Shown in pieces: positions 16,710 to 24,836 of a stretch of DNA of 45,838 bases. Below the pieces are notes generated by a model. That model did no database searches, was not told where the DNA came from, and worked only from the letters and a program-made list of their open reading frames with translations. Source of the DNA: Comamonadaceae bacterium (GTDB lineage: Bacteria > Pseudomonadota > Gammaproteobacteria > Burkholderiales > Burkholderiaceae_C); the NCBI GenBank assembly GCA_947456305.1, contig CANGPN010000019.1:1-45838 (forward strand), written 5' to 3'. A program made the position numbers and the translations under genes. Each line of letters starts with the position of its first letter. The first letter of the stretch is position 1.

Positions 16710-17240
16710 TCAGCTCGGTGTATTGCGCAATCTAGAAGACAGACGCGCTTGTGCCAAAGAGGATACCTCAGCGCGAAGCCGGGCCATGGACAACTGGTGG
16801 TCGGAGGCGCGTTGTATCTCTTTCAAGTCATGAAGAATGGTCTGGCGCAGGCCGTTGAGTTCTTCTTCAATCTGGACCAGGTGCTGGCGCAATTCACGCT
16901 GTTGCGCCATGCGCTGGCTCAGTTGATTGACGCTATGGGCAATCAGTTTCCACTGCTGCGCTAATTCATCCTTGGGCGGCTGGTTCAATTGGTCAAACAA
17001 TTCGCCGAGCAAGGGGTCATGCAACACTTCTGCCGAGGAGTGACCGGCTTCTCTGCGGGCGGCCTCAAGCGCGAGTTTGAGTTCATCGTCTTCGTAGTTG
17101 GTCGCAGAAACCGGACTCTGGTTAGGTGCGGGTTCTGATGGCAAGGGCGTTACTTCACTCAGGTTGTGCACCGAAGCCCAGCCCATGCCGGGGTCGTACT
17201 GCTTCAAACCTTTGAAGTTGAGGAACTTTTCTTCTGACAT
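16710..17240 (-). CDS. Coiled-coil protein, probable partner of the ParA-like ATPase
   Basis: The 176-residue protein has a disordered N-terminal third (LNFKGLKQYDPGMGWASVHN near the start) and a helical C-terminal half with coiled-coil character (about residues 95-165; QRMAQQRELRQHLVQIEEEL). It has no membrane segment. It starts 17 bp after the ParA-like gene, so co-expression is very likely. Partner proteins of ParA-type ATPases are often small and helical, and that is the basis for the role suggested here. No known family was recognised. Confidence 0.55.
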   Translation of the reverse strand: MSEEKFLNFKGLKQYDPGMGWASVHNLSEVTPLPSEPAPNQSPVSATNYEDDELKLALEAARREAGHSSAEVLHDPLLGELFDQLNQPPKDELAQQWKLIAHSVNQLSQRMAQQRELRQHLVQIEEELNGLRQTILHDLKEIQRASDHQLSMARLRAEVSSLAQARLSSRLRNTPS

Positions 17241-17257
17241 AGTGAAGGAATCTGTGT

Positions 17258-18181
17258 TCAGAGCTTGGCCGAATTGCCACGCGCCAAGCGCTTCAGGAAT
17301 TCAGGAACACCCATATTGGCCAGCGAACGCGAATTGACCACGCTTTCTTTTTCTTCGGCGATTTTGCGCTGGCGGTAACGCCCGAGCACCGAGTACTGCG
17401 AACTGCTGGGAATGGTGTCGAGCACACCAGCCTTGGTCGGTGTCAAAGGCACGCGGTGGCTGCTGGCGTCACGCTCGGTGAGCTTGACTTGCGGCGCTCG
17501 CGGTTGCTGGGTTTGTGCCATGCGGATTTCACGTGCCGCGCATATGGCTTGACCGAATTCGCGGAAGGACTCACCGCCGATATCGTGGGCGTCCATCAGA
17601 TAGCCGCGCTCGAATAAATCGCGCGCACTCTGGGCTTCCAGAATAGGCGGAGCCAGCATGAAGCTGACAGGGAAGCGTTGCTTTGTGAATACGTCAGAGT
17701 TAAGTTGTTCGTTCAATACGCGGGTCGGGCAGACCACCAGCATAGGCCGGCGCGGCGAGGCGGAATCAAACACCCAGCGGTGGCGGCTGAGAAAGCCCGA
17801 GGTGGCAGCCAGTTCGATTTCCGACACCGAAGTCGGTACCAGCACCATGTCAAATTCAAACATCAATTCACCGGCCAGTGAATCGGACCAGGTCAGGTCG
17901 CACACCAGAATGTCGCATTCGCTGGCAGCACGCCGCATTTGCAAGCGGGCTTCAAAAATAGGACGGTTACCGCCTTGGTCCACAGGCAGCGCCAGGTGTT
18001 GAATCACAGCGCCGACTTGCGGCGCCTGCTTCAGCCAATTGCTGGAAGAGCCGTGCGGGTCCCAGTCAATCAAAGTCACCGCCAGGCCGAGCGAGCGGCT
18101 GAGGTAGGCCACCAGATTGGCTGACAAGGTGCTTTTGCCAACGCCACCTTTTTGACTGGTCACCAGAATTTTGAATGCCAT
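17258..18181 (-). CDS. ParA/MinD-family ATPase
   Basis: ParA-type ATPases dimerise on ATP and position cargo on the nucleoid or membrane. The deviant Walker A motif is at residues 11-18 (KGGVGKST). The A' region reads LIDWDPHGSSSNWL, and the Walker B strand reads ILVCDLTW where most ParA proteins have DxPP. The last ~90 residues, with SVLGRYRQRKIAEEKE and GVPEFLKRLARG, extend beyond the ATPase core. ATG 18181 has GGAG seven bases upstream and puts the P-loop close to the N-terminus as usual; a 15-residue longer start is less likely. There is no membrane-targeting helix of MinD type visible. Its neighbour is a coiled-coil gene, not parB. Cargo is unknown; a flagellar or polar role is suggested only by position. 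Confidence 0.8.
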   Translation of the reverse strand: MAFKILVTSQKGGVGKSTLSANLVAYLSRSLGLAVTLIDWDPHGSSSNWLKQAPQVGAVIQHLALPVDQGGNRPIFEARLQMRRAASECDILVCDLTWSDSLAGELMFEFDMVLVPTSVSEIELAATSGFLSRHRWVFDSASPRRPMLVVCPTRVLNEQLNSDVFTKQRFPVSFMLAPPILEAQSARDLFERGYLMDAHDIGGESFREFGQAICAAREIRMAQTQQPRAPQVKLTERDASSHRVPLTPTKAGVLDTIPSSSQYSVLGRYRQRKIAEEKESVVNSRSLANMGVPEFLKRLARGNSAKL

Positions 18182-18229
18182 TTTGTTACTCCGCACAGAG
18201 ACTGTCTGAATAATATCTATCTTCAATCA

Positions 18230-18297
18230 TGACAGAATTTAAATGAACTAAATTCCGTAAGGGGGTACGAATATTAGCTTTTTTGTTAATTCTGTCA
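18230..18297. repeat. Spaced 10-bp inverted repeat in a divergent promoter region
   Basis: TGACAGAATT (18230-18239) and its exact reverse complement AATTCTGTCA (18288-18297) flank 48 bp of AT-rich sequence between the ParA-like gene and hslR. One arm overlaps the -35 box and the other lies downstream of the predicted start site. It could be a paired operator for autoregulation. Confidence 0.5.
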
Positions 18298-18298
18298 A
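18270..18298 (-). promoter_or_regulatory. Probable promoter of the ParA-like operon
   Basis: On the reverse strand, TTGACA (18298-18293) is followed after 17 bp by AATATT (18275-18270), a good -35 with a fair -10. The distance to the ATG at 18181 leaves a leader of roughly 80 bases. The -35 box overlaps one arm of a 10-bp inverted repeat. Confidence 0.5.
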
Positions 18299-18403
18299 AT
18301 CTATTCTGAAGCCCACAGTTGTTTTCATGCGACGCATGCGCGTGCAGGGCTTTGTGGCTGACCTGGCAGGTGTGTGGGCTCGAAACCGGTCAAAATGCCT
18401 GTA

Positions 18404-18811
18404 ATGGAAAAAATGCGCATTGACAAATGGCTGTGGGCGGCACGGTTTTACAAAACCCGCTCCCTCGCCACCGATGAAATCAACAAGGGCCGGGTGTCAG
18501 TGAACGGGCAGGTGGTCAAACCCTCGCGTGAATTGAAAGTCGGCGAATCCGTCAGCATGCGGCGTGAGGGCCTGACGCGCAGCGTGCAAGTGCTGGCCTT
18601 GAGCGATATGCGCGGACCGGCGCCCAAAGCCCAACTGCTTTACGAAGAAACCCCGGACAGCTTGCAAGCGCGTGAGGCTTATACGCAGCAACGCCGATTT
18701 GCGCGCGAACCGGCGCTCAGTATTGAAAACGGGCGCCCGACCAAGCGTGACCGGCGCGAACTCGAACAAGCCAGCCATCCCTGGGACGACCGCTGGAGCG
18801 CTTCCTTGTGA
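18404..18811 (+). CDS. hslR: Heat-shock protein Hsp15, S4-domain RNA-binding
   Basis: Hsp15 binds stalled 50S subunits carrying nascent chains. The S4 RNA-binding domain is at the N-terminus: MRIDKWLWAARFYKTRSLAT, then GRVSVNGQVVKPSRELKVGE. The basic C-terminal tail contains GRPTKRDRRELEQ, typical of the family. Three in-frame ATGs lie within 18 bases (18395, 18404, 18413); 18404 was chosen because homologues begin with a few residues before RIDKWLW. The true start could be either neighbour. The next gene starts inside the stop codon. Confidence 0.88.
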   Translation: MEKMRIDKWLWAARFYKTRSLATDEINKGRVSVNGQVVKPSRELKVGESVSMRREGLTRSVQVLALSDMRGPAPKAQLLYEETPDSLQAREAYTQQRRFAREPALSIENGRPTKRDRRELEQASHPWDDRWSASL

Positions 18812-21378
18812 ATGTGCATGCCATGGTTTGGCGGGCCGTCTGGCGCGATGCCCGCGCAGGTGAACTGCGCTTGTTGTTTACCGCGGTATTGCTGGGCGTG
18901 GCCGCGCTCAGCTCGGTGGGTTTTCTGGCTGACCGCATCGAAGCCGGTTTGCAGCGTGACGCACGTCAGTTGCTCGGCGGTGACGCGGTGTTGGTCAGCG
19001 ACCATGCGTTTGACCCGCAGGTGCTGGCGCAGGTCGGGCAAACCGGGGTGAAGGCGTTGACCACGCTGAGTTTTCCCACCATGGCGCGCAGCGGCTCCGT
19101 GAAGGACGGCAGCAGCCGTCTGGTGGCCTTGAAAGCCGTGACTGAGGGCTACCCTTTGCGCGGCCAGCTAACTATCCTGCCGCCAGCGGGCGCACCGCAA
19201 GACAAACCGGCGCTGGTGACGAATTTGGACAACGGTACCGATTACGACCGTCCCGGCGTGGCCACCACACATGTGCCGCAGCCGGGTGAAGTCTGGGTCG
19301 AACCCTCATTGCTGCAGGCCTTGGAGATACACCCGGGCGATGCGATTTTGCTGGGCGAGCGCAGCTTCAAAATCAGCGAGGTGCTGATTTCCGAGCCGGA
19401 TCGAGGTGCAGGTTTCATGAATTTCGCGCCACGCGTGATGATGAACCAGGCCGATTTAGCTTCCACCCGGCTGGTGCAAGCGGCCAGCCGCATCAACTGG
19501 CGCTTGGCGGTGACGGGCTCGCCCGCTCAAGTCGCGCAGTTTGTGGACTGGGCGCAGGTTCATGTGAAACAAGCCGATGTGCACGGCGTGCGGCTCGAGA
19601 CCTTGGAGGCCGGTCGTCCGGAGATGCGGCAGACCTTGGACCGAGCTGAAAAATTCCTGCATCTGGTGGCTTTGCTGGCAGCTTTGTTAAGTGCGGTAGC
19701 AGTGGCATTGGCGGCCAGGGCTTTTGCCGCCGGCCATTTGGACGAATGCGCCATGTTGCGCGTGCTAGGCCAAAGCCAGCGCGATATTTTGCGGGTGTAT
19801 CTGGGCGAATTTTTGCTGGTCGGTATGGCGGCCAGTTTGTGCGGTTTGGCCGCAGGTTTCGGTTTGCACCTGGTGTTTGTGCAATTGCTGGCAGGTTTGG
19901 TGGAAACCGCTTTGCCGTCGCCCGGTTGGATGACGTTCTGGCAGGGCTTGGGCAGCGGCCTGACTTTGCTGCTGGCCTTTGGTTTGCCACCTGTGTTGCA
20001 ACTCGCTCAGGTGCCGACTTTGCGCGTTATACGTCGTGACCTGGGCCCGCTGCGTGCTGCTTCTGTCAGTGTGTTGATGTTGGGCATGGCCGGCTTTGCT
20101 GCCTTGCTGATGAATGCCAGCCGTGACCTGTCGCTGGGCTTGATGGTGGTCGGCGGTTTTGCCGGTGCCGCCATGCTGTTTGCCGCCCTGGCTTGGCTGG
20201 CGATTCAAGGCTTGCGCCTGCTGGTGGGTCGCGCGGGCGTGCCGACCTGGCTGCGCATGGCAACCCGGCAAATCTGCGCCCGACCCGGCTACACGGTGGT
20301 GCAAATCAGTTCGCTGTCTGTCGGCCTGCTGGCCTTGCTGTTGCTGGTTTTGTTGCGCACCGATCTGGTGGAGAGTTGGCGTAATGCCACACCGGCTGAC
20401 GCGCCCAACCGCTTTGTCATCAATATACAACCCGATCAGGCCCGGGACTTTCTGGACATGTTGCAGCAGGCGGGGGTGGCGCAAAAGGACTGGTATCCGA
20501 TGCTGCGGGCCCGCTTGGTCGAGGTCAATGGCAGAGCTGTGCGGCCCGAGGATTACACCGACGAGCGGGCGCAGCGCCTGATCGAGCGCGAGTTCAATGT
20601 GTCGCACTCGGCCCAAGCCCCGGCGCACAACCAGATCGTGCAAGGACGCTGGCAGCCCGACGAGGCGAATGCCATCAGCATGGAAGAAGGCATTGCCAAA
20701 ACCCTGAAACTCAAACTCGGTGATGAGTTGCTTTTTGAATTCGCCGGTCAACGTCAGGCCGCGCGCATCACTTCTTTGAGGCGCGTCGATTGGACCTCAA
20801 TGCGGGCCAATTTTTTTGCCATGTACCCGCTGGCGCAAATGCCCGGTTTGCCGGTCACTTACATCGCCGCCTACCGTGCGCCGTCTAGCAAAAGCTTTGA
20901 CAACGAATTGGTCAACCGTTTTCCAAACGTGACCAATGTCGACATGGGCAACACCATCAACCAGGTGCAGAAAGTGTTGTCCCAAGTCATCTGTGCGGTC
21001 GAGTTTTTGTTCGGCTTCACGCTGGCCGCCGGTCTGGTGGTGTTGTTTGCCACAGTCACGGCCACCCGCGAGGAACGCGCCCGCGAATACGCGGTACTGC
21101 GTGCGCTGGGCGCGGGTAACCATTTGCTCAAGCAGGTGCAAACCGCAGAGCTGCTGGGCGTGGGCGCCTTATCCGGTGCCCTAGCGGCGCTGGTCGCCAT
21201 GCTCATGGGCTGGGGCCTGGCTTATTACGTGTTTGAATTTCACTGGCGGGCGTCGCCATGGGTGTTGCTGGGTGGCATTGCAACCGGGGCCTTGCTGGCC
21301 TGGGCGGCGGGTTGGTGGGGTTTGCGCGAGGTATTACATCGACCGGTGGTGCAGACCTTGAGGATGGCGGCAGACTAG
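18808..21378 (+). CDS. Large ABC-transporter permease, YbbP/FtsX-MacB type
   Basis: The 856-residue product has an N-terminal membrane helix, a large periplasmic domain (about residues 45-270), a first FtsX-like membrane block (about 280-450 with further helices), a second periplasmic domain and a final FtsX-like block (about 730-850; LFATVTATREERAREYAVLRALGAGNHLLK). This duplicated FtsX layout is that of E. coli YbbP and of permeases that work with YbbA/LolD-type ATPases. GTG 18808 overlaps the hslR stop and has GGAG upstream; ATG 18823 is an alternative. No ATPase gene is adjacent. Substrate unknown; export of lipid, lipoprotein or hydrophobic compounds is typical for relatives. Confidence 0.8.
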   Translation: MNVHAMVWRAVWRDARAGELRLLFTAVLLGVAALSSVGFLADRIEAGLQRDARQLLGGDAVLVSDHAFDPQVLAQVGQTGVKALTTLSFPTMARSGSVKDGSSRLVALKAVTEGYPLRGQLTILPPAGAPQDKPALVTNLDNGTDYDRPGVATTHVPQPGEVWVEPSLLQALEIHPGDAILLGERSFKISEVLISEPDRGAGFMNFAPRVMMNQADLASTRLVQAASRINWRLAVTGSPAQVAQFVDWAQVHVKQADVHGVRLETLEAGRPEMRQTLDRAEKFLHLVALLAALLSAVAVALAARAFAAGHLDECAMLRVLGQSQRDILRVYLGEFLLVGMAASLCGLAAGFGLHLVFVQLLAGLVETALPSPGWMTFWQGLGSGLTLLLAFGLPPVLQLAQVPTLRVIRRDLGPLRAASVSVLMLGMAGFAALLMNASRDLSLGLMVVGGFAGAAMLFAALAWLAIQGLRLLVGRAGVPTWLRMATRQICARPGYTVVQISSLSVGLLALLLLVLLRTDLVESWRNATPADAPNRFVINIQPDQARDFLDMLQQAGVAQKDWYPMLRARLVEVNGRAVRPEDYTDERAQRLIEREFNVSHSAQAPAHNQIVQGRWQPDEANAISMEEGIAKTLKLKLGDELLFEFAGQRQAARITSLRRVDWTSMRANFFAMYPLAQMPGLPVTYIAAYRAPSSKSFDNELVNRFPNVTNVDMGNTINQVQKVLSQVICAVEFLFGFTLAAGLVVLFATVTATREERAREYAVLRALGAGNHLLKQVQTAELLGVGALSGALAALVAMLMGWGLAYYVFEFHWRASPWVLLGGIATGALLAWAAGWWGLREVLHRPVVQTLRMAAD

Positions 21379-21485
21379 CTCGTTTTTTTCTGCATCAAGC
21401 TCACGACACGAGCCTGTAGATGGCTTAAGCTGAGCATGTCATCAACCACCACATACCTATGACGCCAAGCCCTCGTAACGGATTC

Positions 21486-24400
21486 ATGGTGCTGCACAGC
21501 AACCGCATGGAAGGACTGCGCGAACTGCTGCTCGCACACATTCGCAACAATCCCTTGCCGCCGCTGGCTGCCGAAACCGTGCTGGTGCAAAGCAACGGCA
21601 TGAAGCATTGGCTGAGCAAGTCGCTGGCGCAGGACGATGCCCTAGGTATTTGTGCAGCCACACGCATGGTCTTGCCTTCCGCCCAGCTATGGCAGATTTA
21701 CCGTTGCGTGCTCGGCACAGACCGCTTGCCTATGACCATGCCGCTGGACAAATCACCCTTGGCCTGGCGCATACTGCGCCGCTTGCCGCACTGGCTGGCC
21801 GACCCGCGTTTCGCAGCGCTGGCGCATTACCTGGGCGGTGATACCGGTGGCATCCGCGCTTACCACTTGGCGCAACAACTCGCTGACGTGCTTGACGGCT
21901 ACCAAAACTACCGCAGCGATTGGCTGGCGCAATGGGCGCAAGGCCAAGACACCTTGGATCGCGGTCTGCCGCTGGCACCCGGCCAGACCTGGCAGGCCAG
22001 TATGTGGCGCGATTTGCTCAGCGATGTGCAACTTCAGCAAACTGCCGGTTTTCAAGCGCGCTCCGAGGTACACACGTCTTTTTTGCGTGAATTGCAACAG
22101 CGTCAGCCGGGCGCCATCGCCGGTTTGCCGCCGCGCCTGATGGTGTTTGGCATCACCGCTATGCCCATGCAAACCATGCAAGCGCTGGTCGCCTTAGGTC
22201 GTCATTTGCCGGTGTTGATGTTTGTGCACAACCCTTGTCGCGAACACTGGGGGCATGTCAGCGAAGACATGGCCGGTGGCGGCCACCCCTTGCTGGCCGC
22301 CTGGGGCAAACAAGGGCGCGACTACTTGCACGCCATTGATCAATTCGAGGCCAAGGACGAGCATTCGCCGGTTTACCTGCCCGTTACTGCGTTTGTCGAT
22401 CCGGTCAAAGAAGCCACAGATGCCCAACAGCCGGTCAGCGTGTTGCTGCGCTTGCAGTCGGGCCTGTTGAATTTGCAGGCGTCCAAAGGAATGGACGCGC
22501 CGGTCGACGACAGCGTGGTGTTTGTGCAAACACATTCGGCCCAGCGCGAGGTCGAGGTCTTGCACGACCGGGTGCTGGACTGGCTCCAAGCCGACCCGCA
22601 GTTGCAGCCGGTCGACATCATGGTCATGGTGCCGGACATGGCAGTGTTTGCTCCGCACATACACGCGGTGTTCGGTCGCTATGCGGGCAGCGGTGACGCC
22701 GCACGTGACCTGCCGTATTCAGTCACTGACAGCACGCCGCGCAGCCACCCGCTGGTGCAAGCGGTAGACACCTTGTTGCAATTGCCGCAACTGCGTTTGA
22801 GCCTGAGCGAATGGCTGGCGATGTTCCAGGTCAAGGCGGTGCGCGAGCGGTATGGTTTGAGTGAAACCGACGTGACCCGTTTGCACGAATGGCTGTCCTT
22901 AGCAGGTGTGCGTTGGGGACTGGACGCGCAGCAGCGGCGTCAATGGGGCATGGACCCGGCCTTACCGGATGCTGACCAGAACACCTGGCGCTTTGGTTTG
23001 AGCCGCTTGCTGCTGGGCTACGCCCTGGGGCCGCAATCGCATGAGGCCGTCTGGCAAAACACGGCAGCTCAGCCCGGCGTGGACGGGCTAGACGCACCGC
23101 TGATGGTCGGCTTGCTGCAATGGCTGGACGACATGCATCGCCACGGGCAGGTATTACAGGCGGACCGCTCGCCGCAAGACTGGCTGCCGTGTATGCAGCA
23201 CATGCTGGACCGTTTTTTCAAAGCAGAAGATGAGGCTGATCAGCGTGTGCTCGATCAATTGATGGAACCGCTGCAAGACTGGCTGGCCGATTGTCAAATG
23301 GCCGGTTTGGACGAACCGGTGTCGCTCGGCGTGTTGCGCAGCCATTGGATGGCCCAGCTGGATGCTGTCGGTTTGCAACGCCGTTTTGCGGCCGGCGGTG
23401 TGCAATTCGCCACACTCATGCCCATGCGCGCCATTCCGTTCAAAGTGGTGTGTTTGCTGGGTATGAATGACAGCGCTTATCCGCGCAGTCCGGCGCCGCG
23501 TGATTTTGATTTGATGAGCCACCCGGGCAACCACCGCCCCGGTGACCGGGCGCGCCGGGAGGATGACCGGTATTTGTTTTTGGAAGCCTTGTTGTCGGCG
23601 CGTCAGCGCTTGTATATCTCTTGGCAAGGCAGGCGCGCCAGCGACCATGCTTTGTTACCGCCATCGGTACTGGTCGCGCAGTTGATGGATTACCTCAATC
23701 CCGGCGGCCAGGTTGATGACGCCAGCCCCAAACCTTACACCGCGCCCTTACAGCCGCTGCAGGCTTTTTCCGGCAGTTATTTTCAGCAGGGCTCGGGCTT
23801 TGCCACTTATGCCGCCGAATGGGCAACGGTGCGCCTTGGCCGCCCGCCAACCGCACCGGCTCAAGACCCGGGTTTACCGCCGCCGGATTCATTGACCGAG
23901 CGGTCTTTGCTCACGCTGTTGCGTCAACCCGTGGAGGTGTTTTTCAAACACCGCTTGCAAGTCACACTCGACACCCCGCAATTCAACGAACAAGACAACG
24001 AGCCATTCACCTGGTCCGGGCTGCAAGGCCATGTGTTGCAGCAACAGGTGCTGCGCAGCGACCAGGCCCAAGCTTTGTTGCAACGCATGAAACTGCAAGG
24101 CGTGCTGGCCATGGCCGGTGGCGGTGAGCGGCAGCAAACCCAACTGCTGGATTTGCAACAACAGGTGTTGTCGCAGTTGGCTCCCTGGCAGCAAGCTGAC
24201 GACACCGATGTGCCGCTGCAAATATGGCGGATGCAAGCCCACGGCTGTGGCTTGAGCCTGCCCTGGGGCGGTGACCCGTTGCGCTGGCGTTTGCACGCCG
24301 ACGGCAGTGTGCTGCAGATGCTGTTGCGCGCAGGCCATGTCCGGCAAGCCAAACACATACGCTTGCACACTTTGCCCGCCTTGTGGCTGGGGCATTTGAG

Positions 24401-24836
24401 CGCTAACGCTGCGGGCGCCCGCACTACCAGTGTGTTGAGCGGGGCCGATGGCACAGTGTGTTTGCAACCCATGGCGGCAGAGCGGGCGCAAGCCTGTTTG
24501 CAAGACCTGGTGCTGTTGTACCGGGAGGCTTGGGCGCGTCCACTGCCTTTGGCCGTCAAAACCGCAGGTGAGTTTCTGATTGCTTTGGATAAATACGCGA
24601 ATGCCGCCACGCCCGGCCAGCAAACGCATCAAGCCTTGGCTCAGGCACGCAAGGCCTTTCAGGGCAACCGTTATATGCAGGGCGAGTGCCAGTCCTCGCC
24701 TTATGTGCAGCGTGTGTATCCGTGTTTTGACGACATGGACCTGAATGCTTTTGCCGACTTGGCTGTGCGCATGTATGCGCCATTGCACCAAGCTTGTGAC
24801 GCTGACGTCGCTACTCCGCAAGAGGTACCGGCATGA
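21486..24836 (+). CDS. recC: Exodeoxyribonuclease V gamma chain RecC
   Basis: RecC is the non-catalytic subunit of RecBCD that splits the duplex and reads Chi. The N-terminus MVLHSNRMEGLRELL with VLVQSNGMKHWLSKSLA matches the RecC start. The middle region has MPMRAIPFKVVCLLGMNDSAYPR and FDLMSHPGNHRPGDRARRED-type blocks and ISWQGRRASD. ATG 21486 has GGA upstream and aligns with RecC starts; an ATG at 21459 in the same frame has no ribosome site. Length about 1116 residues is normal. Its stop overlaps the recB start (ATGA). Confidence 0.95.
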   Translation: MVLHSNRMEGLRELLLAHIRNNPLPPLAAETVLVQSNGMKHWLSKSLAQDDALGICAATRMVLPSAQLWQIYRCVLGTDRLPMTMPLDKSPLAWRILRRLPHWLADPRFAALAHYLGGDTGGIRAYHLAQQLADVLDGYQNYRSDWLAQWAQGQDTLDRGLPLAPGQTWQASMWRDLLSDVQLQQTAGFQARSEVHTSFLRELQQRQPGAIAGLPPRLMVFGITAMPMQTMQALVALGRHLPVLMFVHNPCREHWGHVSEDMAGGGHPLLAAWGKQGRDYLHAIDQFEAKDEHSPVYLPVTAFVDPVKEATDAQQPVSVLLRLQSGLLNLQASKGMDAPVDDSVVFVQTHSAQREVEVLHDRVLDWLQADPQLQPVDIMVMVPDMAVFAPHIHAVFGRYAGSGDAARDLPYSVTDSTPRSHPLVQAVDTLLQLPQLRLSLSEWLAMFQVKAVRERYGLSETDVTRLHEWLSLAGVRWGLDAQQRRQWGMDPALPDADQNTWRFGLSRLLLGYALGPQSHEAVWQNTAAQPGVDGLDAPLMVGLLQWLDDMHRHGQVLQADRSPQDWLPCMQHMLDRFFKAEDEADQRVLDQLMEPLQDWLADCQMAGLDEPVSLGVLRSHWMAQLDAVGLQRRFAAGGVQFATLMPMRAIPFKVVCLLGMNDSAYPRSPAPRDFDLMSHPGNHRPGDRARREDDRYLFLEALLSARQRLYISWQGRRASDHALLPPSVLVAQLMDYLNPGGQVDDASPKPYTAPLQPLQAFSGSYFQQGSGFATYAAEWATVRLGRPPTAPAQDPGLPPPDSLTERSLLTLLRQPVEVFFKHRLQVTLDTPQFNEQDNEPFTWSGLQGHVLQQQVLRSDQAQALLQRMKLQGVLAMAGGGERQQTQLLDLQQQVLSQLAPWQQADDTDVPLQIWRMQAHGCGLSLPWGGDPLRWRLHADGSVLQMLLRAGHVRQAKHIRLHTLPALWLGHLSANAAGARTTSVLSGADGTVCLQPMAAERAQACLQDLVLLYREAWARPLPLAVKTAGEFLIALDKYANAATPGQQTHQALAQARKAFQGNRYMQGECQSSPYVQRVYPCFDDMDLNAFADLAVRMYAPLHQACDADVATPQEVPA

